This document shows, piece after piece, positions 21,934 through 33,640 of a DNA stretch of 64,000 nucleotides (within the stretch, counting starts at the first letter, position 1; every line of letters begins with the position of its first letter). Where the stretch lies: the NCBI RefSeq assembly GCF_000004825.1, contig NW_008805078.1, positions 958,069-1,022,068 of the forward strand, written 5' to 3'. The notes beneath the pieces were generated by a model, which was not told the DNA's origin, did no database searches, and saw nothing but the letters and a program-made list of their open reading frames with translations. A program made the translations under genes and the position numbers. This DNA comes from Heterostelium album PN500. Taxonomy: Eukaryota; Evosea; Eumycetozoa; Acytosteliales; Acytosteliaceae.

Positions 21934-22745
21934 TTAAGCAGTTGGTGGAATCGGTTTATTATTTGGAGATGGTGTGTTTGTTGTTTCAGGGTAGTTGAAA
22001 GGATTGTCTTTTGATGAATAGTCAGTCTTTTCTAACTCAGCAGCACTCTCGGCATCCTTTTGATGCTTTTCGCTTGAAGTTGGTTTTGGAGTTGAACAAG
22101 CATGGAATATAATAACCATTAAAAATACACCCAAGAATATACAATCTATAATTCCATCAGCTCTCAACAATGAGTGAAACAATGAAGTATTTCCCTATAT
22201 ATTATATATTATTAGAAAAATCAAAAAGATAATTGTTTAATTTTTGTTTAGCAAAAAAAAATAAAAAAATATACTTACACATGATTTAGACTCCTTTAAC
22301 AACTCGGAAATCATAAATAATGTAATAGAGACAGCATAAAATATAATTAATGATGCATATAATATTGTCTTTTTCTTTTCCAATCTATTAAAATAAATTA
22401 TTAGATCCAATGTTAATTGGTTTCTATAAAAGTATACACTTACATATTTTTCTTAAACTTATAATGGAATACGAATCCATAGACAAAATTACCAATGAAT
22501 AGGATCAAATAAAAAATTAAAAATATCAAAGATTGCGCACAATCTGATGTCCAGTGAACCGCCAACAACACTATGGTAATAACAAAAATAAAACTATTAC
22601 ATAAAATAGTCCAAACTGGTATCCATGGAAAATTCTTCCATCTTTTTTTTATTTTCAAAATATAATAAAATTAATAAATATTGCTTTACTGTATCTTTAT
22701 ATTTATAAAATAATATTACCTTTCATTGTCGAAATTAAATGCCAT
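21934..22745 (-). CDS. Four-TM membrane protein, unknown function (four exons)
   Basis: Minus-strand exons 22745-22720, 22641-22444, 22384-22279 and 22194-21934; phases 2, 2 and 0; 196 residues. The assembled protein starts MAFNFDNERWKNFPWIPVW. It has four TM segments: WTILCNSFIFVITIVLLAVHW, LIFLIFYLILFIGNFVYGFVF (both about residues 18-65), ILYASLIIFYAVSITLFMI (after the basic KFKKNILEKKK loop) and IIDCIFLGVFLMVIIFHAC. The 55-residue hydrophilic tail contains NPFNYPETTNTP. All splice junctions have GTAA donors and TAG/AAG acceptors, and the frame stays open across four exons, which supports the model. The overall plan resembles the four-TM gene at 12.4 kb, but I cannot show homology by eye. 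Function unknown. Confidence 0.7.
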
Positions 22746-23270
22746 TTTTTATATAAATAAATTAAAGTTATAAATTATAATAGAATCGTTCCTATAGTAT
22801 AATAACAAATGTATTTAGTTTTTTCTTTCTATTGAAATCATAAAAATTGTTTTTTTTATTATTTCTTTTCTAAAACCTTTATAATGTCAATATTTGGATT
22901 ATCTATCTTGACTTGTCAATTTTACAAAAATCAATATTCCGTTTTTCATTATATTTAATAACAAAATGATTAGATTATTTTCACACTCCATTACACAAAT
23001 AATCACATACACACACCACTATGAAAAAAAAAATAATAAGTCATTATTTTTTGATAATTAATCTGATTATTTTGTTTATTACAATATTTTAGAGTAATAA
23101 GATTAATTTATCGAAAATGGATTGAATGTCATTTAATGTTGTTGTATGTTCAAGCAGTGACAACACCCACACAATTATTTTTTTCTATATCAAGATAGAT
23201 TTTGTAGTTGTGATTCTGACTATTTTGTTACATTTCATTAATGTCAATAATATAACATTGATAACAATAA
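22746..23270. other. Intergenic spacer, no gene seen
   Basis: A/T-rich DNA upstream of the four-TM gene and downstream of the TP-rich gene. No coding frame found. Confidence 0.5.
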
Positions 23271-24233
23271 TTAATAATCCGAGTTGAAAAGTAAAGTTGT
23301 TGAATCTGATGTGATTTCACTATATTCATTTTGTTCTACTTCATTGATGTTGTATTTGTTTGTTGTGTCAATTGTTTTTCTCTTTCTGTGTGGTACTCTG
23401 TTCTATATATTTATATACATCAATGATTTAGAATTTTTAGGTCATGTATTATTCTAATTTTTATATCTTACCTCATTAAATTTAACTAAACCAATCCAAA
23501 ACTTTTGAAATCTCTCTACTATGTCATGTTGCAATCTTTTCTCTTTTGATAATCTACAAAATATTGAGTAAACAGTTCGAAGAATGACCACCTTTTGAAT
23601 GTACTCATTTCCATCGAACCAATGTTGTCTAAACCATTCTCTGACAAGTGGTTTCTTTTGATGAGTCTCTGATTCAATAGTATCAATATCATGAACACTC
23701 AGAACAAGCAAACACTATTAAAATATTAAGATACAAAAAATCATTAAAAAAGAAAATTAAATAAATTTAATACAAACCTTTTCAGTAATATCTTTAAGTT
23801 CACTGATGGATGGTATCAACTTTGGTGGAGAATGAACATTCTTTCCAGTGTTGATGTTTGTAGTAGTGTTTGGTTGAGGATCGGTGTCTGGTGTAAACAA
23901 AGCAAACAACCGTTGGGAAGATGTATCTTTCTTCAAACTGGAGTAAGGTGTTTGATATTCATTATCATTATTGTTGTTTCTTGGTGTGAGATAATATGGT
24001 GTTTTATAAATTGCAGTATTAACACTAGAGACAGAAGAGTGTACAAGTGAGTCTGTAGAAGGTGTTACAACTGATGATTGTTGTTGCGGCAATTGCTGAA
24101 CTCTCTCAAAATTTGAATGATAAGGTGTGGAGGGTGTAGATGGGTGTTGATATCTCTTCATAAAAGGATGAGGAGTATCCTTTCTAAATTTATTTGGTAT
24201 ACTCTCTTTCTCATTCTCTTTATTGCTATCCAT
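23271..24233 (-). CDS. TP-rich nuclear-type protein, unknown (three exons)
   Basis: Minus-strand exons 24233-23778, 23714-23472 and 23402-23271, all phase 0, 276 residues. The N-terminal half is disordered and rich in S/T-P sites (HPSTPSTPYHS, KTPYYLTP, YQTPYSS, FTPDTDP), the minimal phosphorylation motif of cyclin-dependent and MAP kinases. The second exon encodes a helical part: LVREWFRQHWFDGNEYIQ and VYSIFCRLSKEKRLQHDIVE. The third exon supplies a basic patch HRKRKT that could act as a nuclear signal. The first donor is GTTTGT (weaker); the other is GTAAGA. I do not recognise the family. The third exon rests on splice signals and a 43-codon open frame only. An E2F-type site and a 20-base palindrome lie upstream. 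Confidence 0.6.
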
Positions 24234-24396
24234 ATTTAAACAAAACTTACCAACAACAATCTTTATTTGAAGATATATCTATATTTATATATGTATATAT
24301 CGAATCTAAAGATTAGTAGAATGTGGTTATCATTGTGTTTTAACATAAATGTAACAATAAAACTAAAAGAAATAAATTAAATTAAATAAATAAAAA

Positions 24397-24416
24397 AAGA
24401 ACAACATGTTGTTCTT
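24397..24416. promoter_or_regulatory. Perfect 20-bp palindrome upstream of the TP-rich gene
   Basis: The two half-sites are AAGAACAACA and TGTTGTTCTT, a perfect inverted repeat with no spacer. It lies about 165 bases before the start codon at 24233 (minus strand). The size and symmetry fit a dimeric DNA-binding protein site. This is inference from the sequence only. Confidence 0.4.
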
Positions 24417-24515
24417 CTATTTTCTACGAAATATATCCTTAAAAGGAAAATGTGGTAACCAATGTTGTAGTGGTGGTGAGTGGGAAGTGAAGTGTGGGGT
24501 GAATTATTATTCTTA

Positions 24516-24525
24516 TTTTTGGCGC
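24516..24525. promoter_or_regulatory. E2F/DP-like site TTTTTGGCGC
   Basis: Matches the E2F consensus TTTSSCGC (with S=G) in otherwise A/T-rich spacer, 283 bases upstream of the TP-rich gene. E2F/DP sites drive G1/S genes in most eukaryotes. A GC-rich octamer is rare in this spacer, but a single match is weak evidence. Confidence 0.35.
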
Positions 24526-24676
24526 GGTCAACAGTAATAAATATATTTAATTAATTAATTATTAAAAAAGAAAACAAGAATTTGTTTATTATTTCTTGAT
24601 ATAAATAAATAGTTAATGGTTTAGTGGGTGGCGTATTATTATAACAAAGTTTGTTTTGGATAGATCGTTCACTTTT

Positions 24677-24902
24677 TTACTTTTGGTCGTTTGGAAGTGA
24701 ATTTGGTTTTTGATTGTTCATTTGATAACGAATGTCGACCCTCGAGAATGAAGGATTGAATCGAATGGTTTTACGTGTACCTGCTTTCATTGTTGTTATC
24801 GATGCAGGTATATTTAAATTATTAGTTTCATTTGGTAATGGAATTGAAATTATATTATTATTATTATTACTATTATTATTTGATGATGCGTTATTATTAT
24901 TA

Positions 24903-24954
<52 letters not shown>

Positions 24955-27900
24955 GATGACGGAATGATGTTTGAGGAGTTGATGGTGGTGAAAATTTGAA
25001 TGGTAAAATACTGGAACCTCTAGTTGTGTTGGAAAGATGTGATTGGTCGGTACCCAGGAACGAGGAGTCTGAGCTTTGACGTTTGGCATGCACTCTGATC
25101 TTGGACTTGCGAATGTCGTCGGCGCGATTCGTCTTGGATGGAATCTGGTCGAGATAGAGGTCGGGTGTGCCGTGCGAGCCAATATCGAGAGCGGGCGATA
25201 TAAACAAACTGCTGCCACTGTGGTTTCTGCGGAGTCCGCGAACCGATGCCTTGGCTTTCTGCTCGTTGAGCTCGTGTTGCATCAGCATGTGATTCAACTG
25301 ATGTATGATCTGGTCGAACTGTGGACGCTTCTCTGCCGATTCATCCCAGCACTGGCGCATCAGTGTGGAATACTCGTCGGGACACTCCAACGGTACCTCT
25401 GGACGTCGGCCATTGAGAACCTGTCGTTCGATCTCACAGTTGAAGGTGATGTCGTCGTATGGCAGTTTTCGCGTGATCATCTCCCATAGAATGATTCCGT
25501 AGGAGTAGACGTCGCATTTCTCAGAGTAAACGGAGCCGTTGATTACTTCAGGTGCCATCCAGAGTGTCGTTCCCTTCTTGGCGTCTTTCACATCGGATCC
25601 GCCAGCGGGACCAAAGATTCCAGTGAGACGCGACCTGTTGATACAAGTGTTGAAATCCGCTACTTTGATGTGTACGCTGGCTTTCAGTGAGAGCGAAGCC
25701 ACTAGAAGGTTGGGTGACTTCAAGTCGAGATGCCAGATGCCAAGTGAATGGAGATAGTGTAGTCCTTGTGCAATGTCCAGTGCCATTCTCAACACCAATT
25801 TGTAGGGAATGTCGACAATGCGATCGGCAAGCACGTCCATTAGATTTCCACCTGGAAGATACTCCATTACGATTGCCCAGTTTCCAATCTTTGTACAACC
25901 ACCGACATACTTGACAATGTTGGGGTGATTCAACATACTGAGAACTTTGATTTCACTGTAGAAATCTTGGATCATCTCGGCCGATGGCTCAACGAATTGA
26001 TGAAGTTTCTTCACTGCAACCATAATGTTGGAATCCGAAGGATTACGACGCAACCAATTACCCTTTTCATAGCTAACACGTGTCAAGTGACTCTTTAAGT
26101 TGTTAGTGGAAATGAGTGCACGGTAGACATCACCGGCAGCACCAGTTCCTAGCATATCTTGCACAGTCAACTCTGCATCCAAATCGATCTCTTTGTTTCC
26201 AGGATGTATATTCTCACACTTGATTCTCACCAATATGAAATGAACTTCACGTTGATTGATAATGAGTTGAATTACCTCTTGAATCTCAACCTGTTCGAAA
26301 ACGGTGAGTGAACACTTGACGTAGAACCATTCGCCTTTGGCAAGTGTTCCATTCGTGGGAACCAGTGAGAGTTGGAATTGGTTGGGACGGCAATTCGATT
26401 GGTGAAAGTGGAAACGGATGTCGGTCTGACCGGAATTTGAGATGAGAAACTTCTCGGTCAGCAGTTGGTAGATGTTCGCGGACTGGTCGGCTTGACGTCC
26501 GAATGTCAAGGCGTACTTGGACACTTTGACGCCAGAGTGTATGTATCGCGGGATCGAGTCGTTATTGATCTTTGGATTGAGGTTCTGCCCACTGGAGATC
26601 ATGGTGTGTGCCATCTCCTGGAGTCGCTTCATAATGGCGGGCTTCTCACGGATCAGATCATACATTGTCGCTTGCTCCGAGTCATTCAGACCCATGCCAT
26701 TGCAAGCGCGTAAAAACAATGGAAGATAAGGATCAGAGTCGACCCTGCAGAACAACGTGAAATCACCGCCACCTTTAACATGAACGGTACTATAGATGTC
26801 GGTCTGTACCGGTTCGTACACTAACAACTCTACCGAAATCGTTAGAACCTCTCCAATTGCAATGGTTCCATTCGATGGTATGAAATTGAGTGTATAACTA
26901 ATATCGAAAGGTGACAATATTTCAAAAGCAATAGGACATTCACCTAAATTTGAAATTTGGAAAGAATCTTTCGCTAAATGATGTACTAATATCTTTGGTT
27001 GTTTTGGATTATTATTATTATTATTACTGTTGCTGTTATTGTTAAATTTATTATTATTATTATTATTATTACTTATTAAAACAGGTGAAATAGGTGGTGA
27101 TTCAGGTGATTGATGTTGACTGATGGCAGTTGGTGAATTGGAATTGGATGTAGAATTTGAGGAGGACGAAGAAGAGGATGTCGATGATAAAGAAGAAGTT
27201 GGTGATAAATGTGTCACCGGTGAATAGAATGGAGATGATGTCGCTTTTCTCATATTCAAGGCTGCATTTGGTGGAGAATCTACAAAAGATAACTCTGGAA
27301 CATTTAAATTGCCATGAGTAAAGAAGAATTTACGTTTAGAAAGTGAAACTTTTATCATATTATTAACTGATTCCATTGAGAATCTCCTATTTAATAAAGT
27401 TGGTGATTGTGTAAATGAATCCCTAAAATAATAATTAATAATAATAATAATAATAATAAGTTTAATAAACAATCATAATAAATTAATAATTATAATAACT
27501 TACTTTCTTTTCCAACCAGTTGCCATATCTTTCAAAGAATTATTGATTTGATCAGAGATTGGTTTTCTGTAGATCGGTTGTGGTTGTGTGTTGTTCGAGT
27601 TGGAATTTGAGTGGTTGGCAATGGTTTCTCTGATCTTTTCGATCCATTTCTTCTGATCGAATATGGTTTGTGCGGAAATGTAGTAGATTCTGTTTTGTGG
27701 TGGCGATGGCAGTGCCGATGAAGTTGGCAGACAGCCGTAATGACCGACGTCGTCGTCGGCATAGTCGTATCTTCGAACGGGACTGGTCGACATCAGCTGT
27801 GCCAATCCAGCAGAGTTAGTCGATTGCGGTGGCGAAGTGGAGAGTGGTGATGACGATCCACTGCTACCGGTAGAACTCTTTAAATCTAGATGAGGGTTGA

Positions 27901-28258
27901 TCGCAAAGCAATACTTTCTATTCTTAACGTCGATCTCTGTAATCTCTATGTCCTTATTCAAATAGATGACACCACGTGGCCGTTGTTTCTCCCAATTGAC
28001 ATTGGTAACATAATACGACAGTGTATCTTTTTTCAAAATGAACCATCTTATTTTCCCTGCAATAGTTAGTTTAGGTAATTAGTAAACTACCCACTTTTTT
28101 TTTGTTTTCACATTCAGCTTAGCTTGAATAATCCAATCTGTTAACACCTTACAATTATGAACAGTTCCACCTTGTTTAGTAAGAAAACCACTATATAATA
28201 CTTTATCTGTTGTTGTCACTGTTGTTGTCGTTGTTGTTATTGTATTATTTTCATCCAT
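24677..28258 (-). CDS. PH-domain TKL-type protein kinase with MSP/Ig-like repeats
   Basis: Minus-strand exons 28258-28153, 28056-27504 and 27422-24677; phases 1 and 2; 1134 residues. A PH domain covers about residues 18-175: YSGFLTKQGGTVHNW spans the first intron, then KIRWFILKKDTLSYY, and IFDQKKWIEKIRET forms the C-terminal helix with its Trp. An N/S-rich linker is followed by two similar beta-sandwich repeats (about 370-450 and 525-620, each with an SNG/TNGT-turn and a V-F/Y-E-x-V-x strand), like MSP/ASH domains. The kinase domain lies at about 635-930: glycine loop GTGAAGDVY, VAVKKL lysine, catalytic loop HLDLKSPNLLV, VADFN, and the WMAPEV/DVYSYGIILWEM block typical of TKL kinases. Two unusual residues stand out: Leu replaces Arg before the catalytic Asp (non-RD), and DFN replaces DFG. 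The tail has a poly-Asn tract. Likely a membrane-lipid-recruited signalling kinase. Confidence 0.9.
24890..24955. repeat. ATT/AAT trinucleotide tract encoding poly-Asn
   Basis: A nearly pure trinucleotide run inside the last exon of the kinase gene, interrupted by a single GTT (near 24905). On the coding (minus) strand it gives about 22 Asn residues. Such in-frame expansions are common in dictyostelids and length-variable. Confidence 0.85.
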
Positions 28259-29215
28259 TTCTTTTTATATTATAATAAATAATAATAAAAAATATATTCA
28301 AAAATATAAATAGAAATAATACACTACTTTTAAAAGAAAAGTGAGATGAGTGACAGCAAACTTTTGAGAGATTGTGAGGTGAGTGAGTGTGTGATGTATA
28401 TTAATTAATTAATGTTGATGAAGTTGATGTCTGTTGTATGAAGTAAGGTGATGATTTAATTAAATATTATAATATTATAATTTTTTGTGAGAAAGTAGCG
28501 ATTGGCGAATGAGAGTGCAATGTTTGTTTGTTGGATGGACTAACTAAAAAGAAAGAAAGATCGATAAAGCGAAATCGAGTGTTGAATTGTTAGGAGAGGT
28601 TCATCAATTAAGAAGATAGAATTAACACCAGAGTACTGTGTATGCTATTTTTATCTAATTATCTAATTCTAATGGATGGATGCAAAAGAAAAAAAAAAAA
28701 AAAACTAACTATAGATATGAAGGTGGATGTGTGCAAACAAATGCAACTCTACTCAAAAACCTAAACTACAACAACAATACAATGCTTGTTCTATCTTTTT
28801 CTTTTTCTTTTCTTTTAATTTGAAAAGAATGAAAGGTGTTGATTGATAATGTTAGATGGTTGCAATAAGAATGGTTGTTTTTTTTTTTTTTTGTTTTTTC
28901 TGATTCTTTTTTTGATGATTTTGTCAAATCGAATGGAATGAACTATGGCTATAATGGGTTGGAGGGAGGTTTTTTTTGTTTTTAATTAAACATTATTGGG
29001 ATTAACAAAACTAATACTAAATGATTTCGAAATTTGGTAAAAACATGATCAAAAAAAAAGATCTTTGATTTTTGTTCAATTTTTTTTTTTTTTTTTGAAA
29101 TATGATCAAAAAATTAATTGTTAAAAAATTTTTTTTTATTTTTATTTTGAAAGATGCTTTTTTATTTAATTTTGTTTTATTTATGCTATTAAATATTATT
29201 GATATAATTATTTTA
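28259..29215. other. Intergenic spacer, upstream of the kinase gene
   Basis: A/T-rich with A and T runs (about 28686-28703, 28877-28892, 29079-29096). No supported gene. The 89-residue minus-strand frame at 29017-29286 is the trailer of the transporter gene plus homopolymers. Confidence 0.5.
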
Positions 29216-30172
29216 TTATGATTTTGGTCTACTTGCTTCATAACGAATTTGACTGTACCAAATGACACCAATAATGGCAATACCACAACCGATTGCGTTG
29301 AGGAAATTGACCTCGTTCTTGAAGATCAAAATGGAAATGGTGATACTGAGAACCACTTTAAGATTTCCACTTACGGTGTAGGTCAGTGGCGAGGTGTATT
29401 TGATCACCAGGAAAGTAAAGACGTTGAGGAGGAATGCAATGATTCCACTGGCAATCAAAATCAACAGAGGTCTAACCGTTCCATAGCCATCCCAACCCTC
29501 TTGAATCAACGGGAATTCGTGCATCAGTGCTATTGGGGTGAGTAACATCAGTGAGTATGGCGCCATATAGTAGAGCAGGTTGATAGCATTCATCTGTGAG
29601 GACATCGACAGTCCCGAGACGATGGCGAACAACGCCGAGATGACACTGGCCAGCAGCGCCGCGTAGAATCCGGTGGCGTTGTAGTTCACCTCGGAGAAAG
29701 ACGCCAAGCAGACACCGCCAACAATTGGAATCATCGAGAGGTAGGTGTTGCGTGAGAATCGCTTCGAGAAGAACACGGTTTGCAGAGTGACGGTGAAGAG
29801 CGGCACCGACGACTTGACGGTCTGCATGAAACTTACGGGCACCCAACGCAAACTAACGTTGCCCAGAACGATATTGGTTGCAAAGATTGCTGCCAGCGGC
29901 AATATGTTCTTCAGCTGTTCCTTCCATGAGACTTGCACGAGCGGTGTCATCTCAAAGACACGCAACACCATGAACGAACCAATACTGCACACCAACATAT
30001 GGATGGCAGTCAGAGACACTGGATAATTAAAATGTAGTACTACATAAATATATTTATTGAGAATCAATGTACTGATATTCAATATGAACCAAGTTGCCAA
30101 TGAAATTATTGCCAAATTTGAATTTGATATATTTCTAACCGAGTTTTTTATCCAATGACATATTTCATGCAT
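29216..30172 (-). CDS. Drug/metabolite superfamily transporter (SLC35/triose-phosphate translocator type)
   Basis: Single exon. I prefer the second ATG (30172; MHEICHWIK, 318 residues) because the ten codons upstream (from 30202) are lysine/isoleucine-rich leader-like sequence; the longer form cannot be excluded. Ten TM helices are visible. Family landmarks are ILNISTLILNKYIY in the first helix (N-K-x-Y), NIVLGNVSLRWVPVSFMQTVKSS (the N-x-S-L-x-x-V-x-V-S-F-x-x-x-x-K-x-x segment of the SLC35E/TPT group) and the second-half repeat VIKYTSPLTYTVSGNLKVVL ahead of FKNEVNFLNAIGCGIAIIGV. Members exchange nucleotide sugars or phosphorylated sugars for nucleotides or phosphate across Golgi, ER or plastid membranes. 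With no plastid here a Golgi/ER site is expected. Substrate is not assignable. Confidence 0.88.
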   Translation of the reverse strand: MHEICHWIKNSVRNISNSNLAIISLATWFILNISTLILNKYIYVVLHFNYPVSLTAIHMLVCSIGSFMVLRVFEMTPLVQVSWKEQLKNILPLAAIFATNIVLGNVSLRWVPVSFMQTVKSSVPLFTVTLQTVFFSKRFSRNTYLSMIPIVGGVCLASFSEVNYNATGFYAALLASVISALFAIVSGLSMSSQMNAINLLYYMAPYSLMLLTPIALMHEFPLIQEGWDGYGTVRPLLILIASGIIAFLLNVFTFLVIKYTSPLTYTVSGNLKVVLSITISILIFKNEVNFLNAIGCGIAIIGVIWYSQIRYEASRPKS

Positions 30173-31658
30173 TTTATTTATTTTTTTTGTTTCCAAAATC
30201 ACTAATAACTAAACTATCTAATTTTTATTATCTTTTATCTATATATATATATATTAAAATATCTAAATTATTTATTTAATTATATATTCGGACAGTAAAA
30301 AAATAAAAAATAATAATAAAAATAAAAAAATAGAATAGTATTGTACAATTATAGATATTAATTGTTTTTTGTATTAACTTGATGATTTATTTATTTAATC
30401 TATCTAATAATAAATAATTTAATCGAATAAACTAATTAATCAAATAGGCAGAGCAACCAAAACAGTGAGTTCAACTTTATTGGTAATGTAATATTGATTA
30501 GTGATTGATGGTCTGATTCATTGTATAATTAATTTGTATATACTATTTTTTTGTAAAATAACAATGGATATGTTGATAGAATTTAGTAATATAAGATCAT
30601 TTTTCAATACTTTTCACTAAAACTACTCAAAACAAATTATATTTGTATATTTACTAAACAAATTAGAGAATATCTGATGTATTTTTTTCTGTCTAACCAC
30701 ACTCCCACTCATCAAAAATTCACACATTAAAATATCAAATTATAAATATACACACACACACATCAATCAAATAAATAAGAATTACCACATAATCTGTTGT
30801 ACATATTTATAATTCATTAATAAAAAAAAAACAATAAATAAAAATAATAAAAACTAAAATAAAAAAAAAGAAATTAGTTATTGTTATTAATTATTGTAAT
30901 TATTATTATTTGTTTGTTTGGTTTATTTTGGTTTTACATATAACAATTCTGAAATCAACGTGTTTTTGGTCGATAATTTTAAATCGCTTAAACCAATTTT
31001 TTTCTTTTTTTTTTTGTTTAGCACTGTTTTGCAAATGGGTTGATGTTTTTACCTTTTTCTGTACCGACATCTCATTTTTATATGACATGATCTTTATGTT
31101 TTTTTGATTTTTTATTTAATTATTTGAAAAAAAAAAGGAGCGAGATCTTTTTTGTGATGGGCACATAATCAAATTAAAAACAACCCTAAGTCTAAAATAA
31201 ACAACAAAATATATATTACTTTTAAAAATAGTTTTGTTATAACAGGTAGGTTACAATGTCCTTTGCTTTAAAGATAATCAAATATATATTTATATATATA
31301 ATCAAATTTAGTTTTTAAAAAAATAAAATAAAATAAAAATAATAATTTTTATCCAAAAGTGGTAATTGACAGTTTTTATTTTACTGATGTTGTTTGACAT
31401 ACAGTAGTTAATTTGGTATTGTCATTAAAAGCAAAACACTTTTTTTTTTTTGTTGTTTATTTTATATATCCAATTATCATTCACCACAACAGATAATTAT
31501 ACATTATACTGTTTAAATTTAAACAGTAACTTTTTTATTTTATAAAATTCAACTTAATATATATTAATAACATAAAGTTTCAAACATTTGTAAATTAACA
31601 TTATTTTTTATTTTCTAAAAAACTAACTAAAACAAAATAATAGAAATTTAAAAAAATT
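30173..31658. other. Divergent intergenic region (1.5 kb), no gene seen
   Basis: Lies between the divergent transporter (minus) and exchanger (plus) genes and presumably holds both promoters. A/T-rich with several A and T runs. Two mutually overlapping short frames at 30906-31107, one on each strand, have no coding character. Confidence 0.5.
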
Positions 31659-33464
31659 ATGAAGATTCAGACAATAATTGTATTGTTGTTTGGACTTTTG
31701 GTTGTTACAAGTGGACGACATGTAAAATCAGACCACAACAACAATGCTTTAGTTTTCAGTTTGAAGGGATCACCCTATACCGTTTCCAATGTTACCGATT
31801 GCTCTGATTGTGCAGCGATCGACAATAGCTATTGGTGTGACGACAGATCTCTTTGTTTGATCGATGTCGATGGCAATGCAACCATCTCAAGCTTACCGCT
31901 TTGTAAGAATGGTTACTGCAGCGGCGATTCATGTCGTTGTGAAACCGAGTGTCTCAATTCGATCTGGCCATGCAGTGGTACTGTCGTCGGTATGTTGATT
32001 CTGATGGCCGGTTATGGTGTCATCTTGGCGTACGGTGCCAAGCTTATTTCCGACGGTTCCGAATTGCTACTGGAGATTCTCGATCCCGGTATCATTGGTG
32101 GTCTGCTTCTCCCGTTGCTCTCTGCATTCCCTGATGCCGCTATCATCGTTGTTTCCGGTGCTTTCAGTTCGCAAGCAATGGCACAGGCACAGTTGAGTGT
32201 TGGTCTAGGTACTCTGGCCGGTTCGACAGTGATGTTGCTTACCATCCCTTATTCGGCAAGTTTGTTGCTGGCTCGTTGTGATTTGCGCAATGGCTATGCA
32301 GTCGATGGTGTCTGTACTTCTAGAAGTTTGACAAAGACCGGTGTCACTGTCGACGATGATACTCCACTGAATGCAAAGATTATGATGCTAACATCAGTCA
32401 GTTATCTCATTGTACAAGGAATTGCATTTGCCTATCTCAAAGATCCAGATTCAGGTAAGCACGTCGAGAAATGGTTTGCGTTGGTTGGATTCATTGTGTG
32501 TCTTGTATTCTTGGTTCTCTACTGTACCTATCAAGTGGTATCTCCAAAGTTACAAGAGAAAAAGATGGCTGAAGCCAAGCGTAAATACATGCTCAACCAA
32601 ACCATACATCATTTCCTTCATAATCTCACAAAGAGAAGATTCCCATCGGCATCAACAGCAGCAGCAGCAGCAGCAACATCAAGTAACAACAATAACAACA
32701 GTGAATCAAATGCTGAATCCGGTGAACAATCACCATTGCTTCATTCAGAGCATCAACATTTACCAGTGGATGTCAAGGGTATTGGATTAAAGTGGAAGGC
32801 AAAAGCCAAGGCAAAGGTTGCAGAACGTGAAGAAGTCACTTCAATTCAGGTCGAAGAGAAGAAGGATGAAGACGATGAAGAAGAGGAGAATCAGGGACCA
32901 GTCACACCGGAGGAACGCAAGAAGATTGCCTTAAAGGCAGCCGTTCTTTTGGCAATCGGTTCGGTGATGGTATCTGTTTTCTCAGATCCAATGGTTGATG
33001 TTATTACCGATTTCGGTAACAAACTCAATATCAAACTCTTCTACATCTCATTCATTGTGACACCATTCTGTTCGAATGCCTCTGAGCTTATCAGTTCGCT
33101 TATTTTCGCATCAAAGAAGCGTAAAGCCAACTCATCCCTTACATTCTCTGCACTCTACGGTTCCGCCACAATGAACAACACAATGTGTTTGGGTATCTTC
33201 TTTGCACTCGTATTCTTCCGTAATTTAACTTGGGAGTTCAGTGCCGAGACAGTTACAATCCTATTCGTAACATTGTCAGTTGGTATTATTGGTGCAACTC
33301 GTAAAACAATGAGTAAGTAACATTATCATTATAATTATTAGTTTAGCGCTAACTTTGTTTATTTTTTTTTTTTAGAATTTTTCTGGGCACCAACCATCCT
33401 TTGTTTGTACCCATTATCATTATTATTGGTATACCTCTTAGAACAGTACGCTCATTGGCAATAG
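31659..33464 (+). CDS. Sodium/calcium-exchanger family membrane protein with Cys-rich N-domain
   Basis: Two exons: 31659-33312 and 33376-33464, phase 1, 580 residues. Signal peptide at 1-19 (MKIQTIIVLLFGLLVVTSG). Residues about 45-110 form a luminal or extracellular Cys-rich region (DCSDCAAIDNSYWCDDRSLC), resembling a PSI module. The two exchanger repeats follow: GGLLLPLLSAFPDAAIIVVSG with TLAGSTVMLLTIPYSASLL in the first, and FVVTPFCSNASELISSLIFA-type sequence (read as FIVTPFCSNASELISSLIF) with ALYGSATMNNTMCLGIF in the second. These correspond to the alpha-1 and alpha-2 ion-binding repeats, with P-D and S-E acidic positions. Between them is a long charged loop with E/D/K runs. The second exon adds the last TM helix and the ending AHWQ. 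Likely a Ca2+ (or other cation) exchanger in an acidic compartment or plasma membrane; the exact ion is unknown. Confidence 0.88.
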
Positions 33465-33640
33465 ATTTATAAGTTTCCAATATTTAATAATAATAATAAA
33501 CCGAAATACTCCCCTCCCCTCTTTTTTTTAATAAATTACCTATGAGCATTCATGATTATTTAACTTTTAAAATATACACAAGAGATAAATTTTGATATTA
33601 GTTGTTCAAATTCTTTTTACAATATTCTTTATTATATATA

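Larger units (their letters stand above)
24234..24676. other. Intergenic region with regulatory-looking sites
   Basis: Spacer between two minus-strand genes. It includes the palindrome at 24397-24416 and the E2F-like TTTTTGGCGC at 24516-24525, both entered separately. No gene. Confidence 0.5.

Noticed and set aside
25076-26729. Plus-strand frames inside the kinase gene
   Set aside because: Antisense to intact kinase motifs; no coding signature.
30906-31107. Overlapping 60-65 codon frames on both strands
   Set aside because: Homopolymer-rich spacer, no splice partner, no motif.
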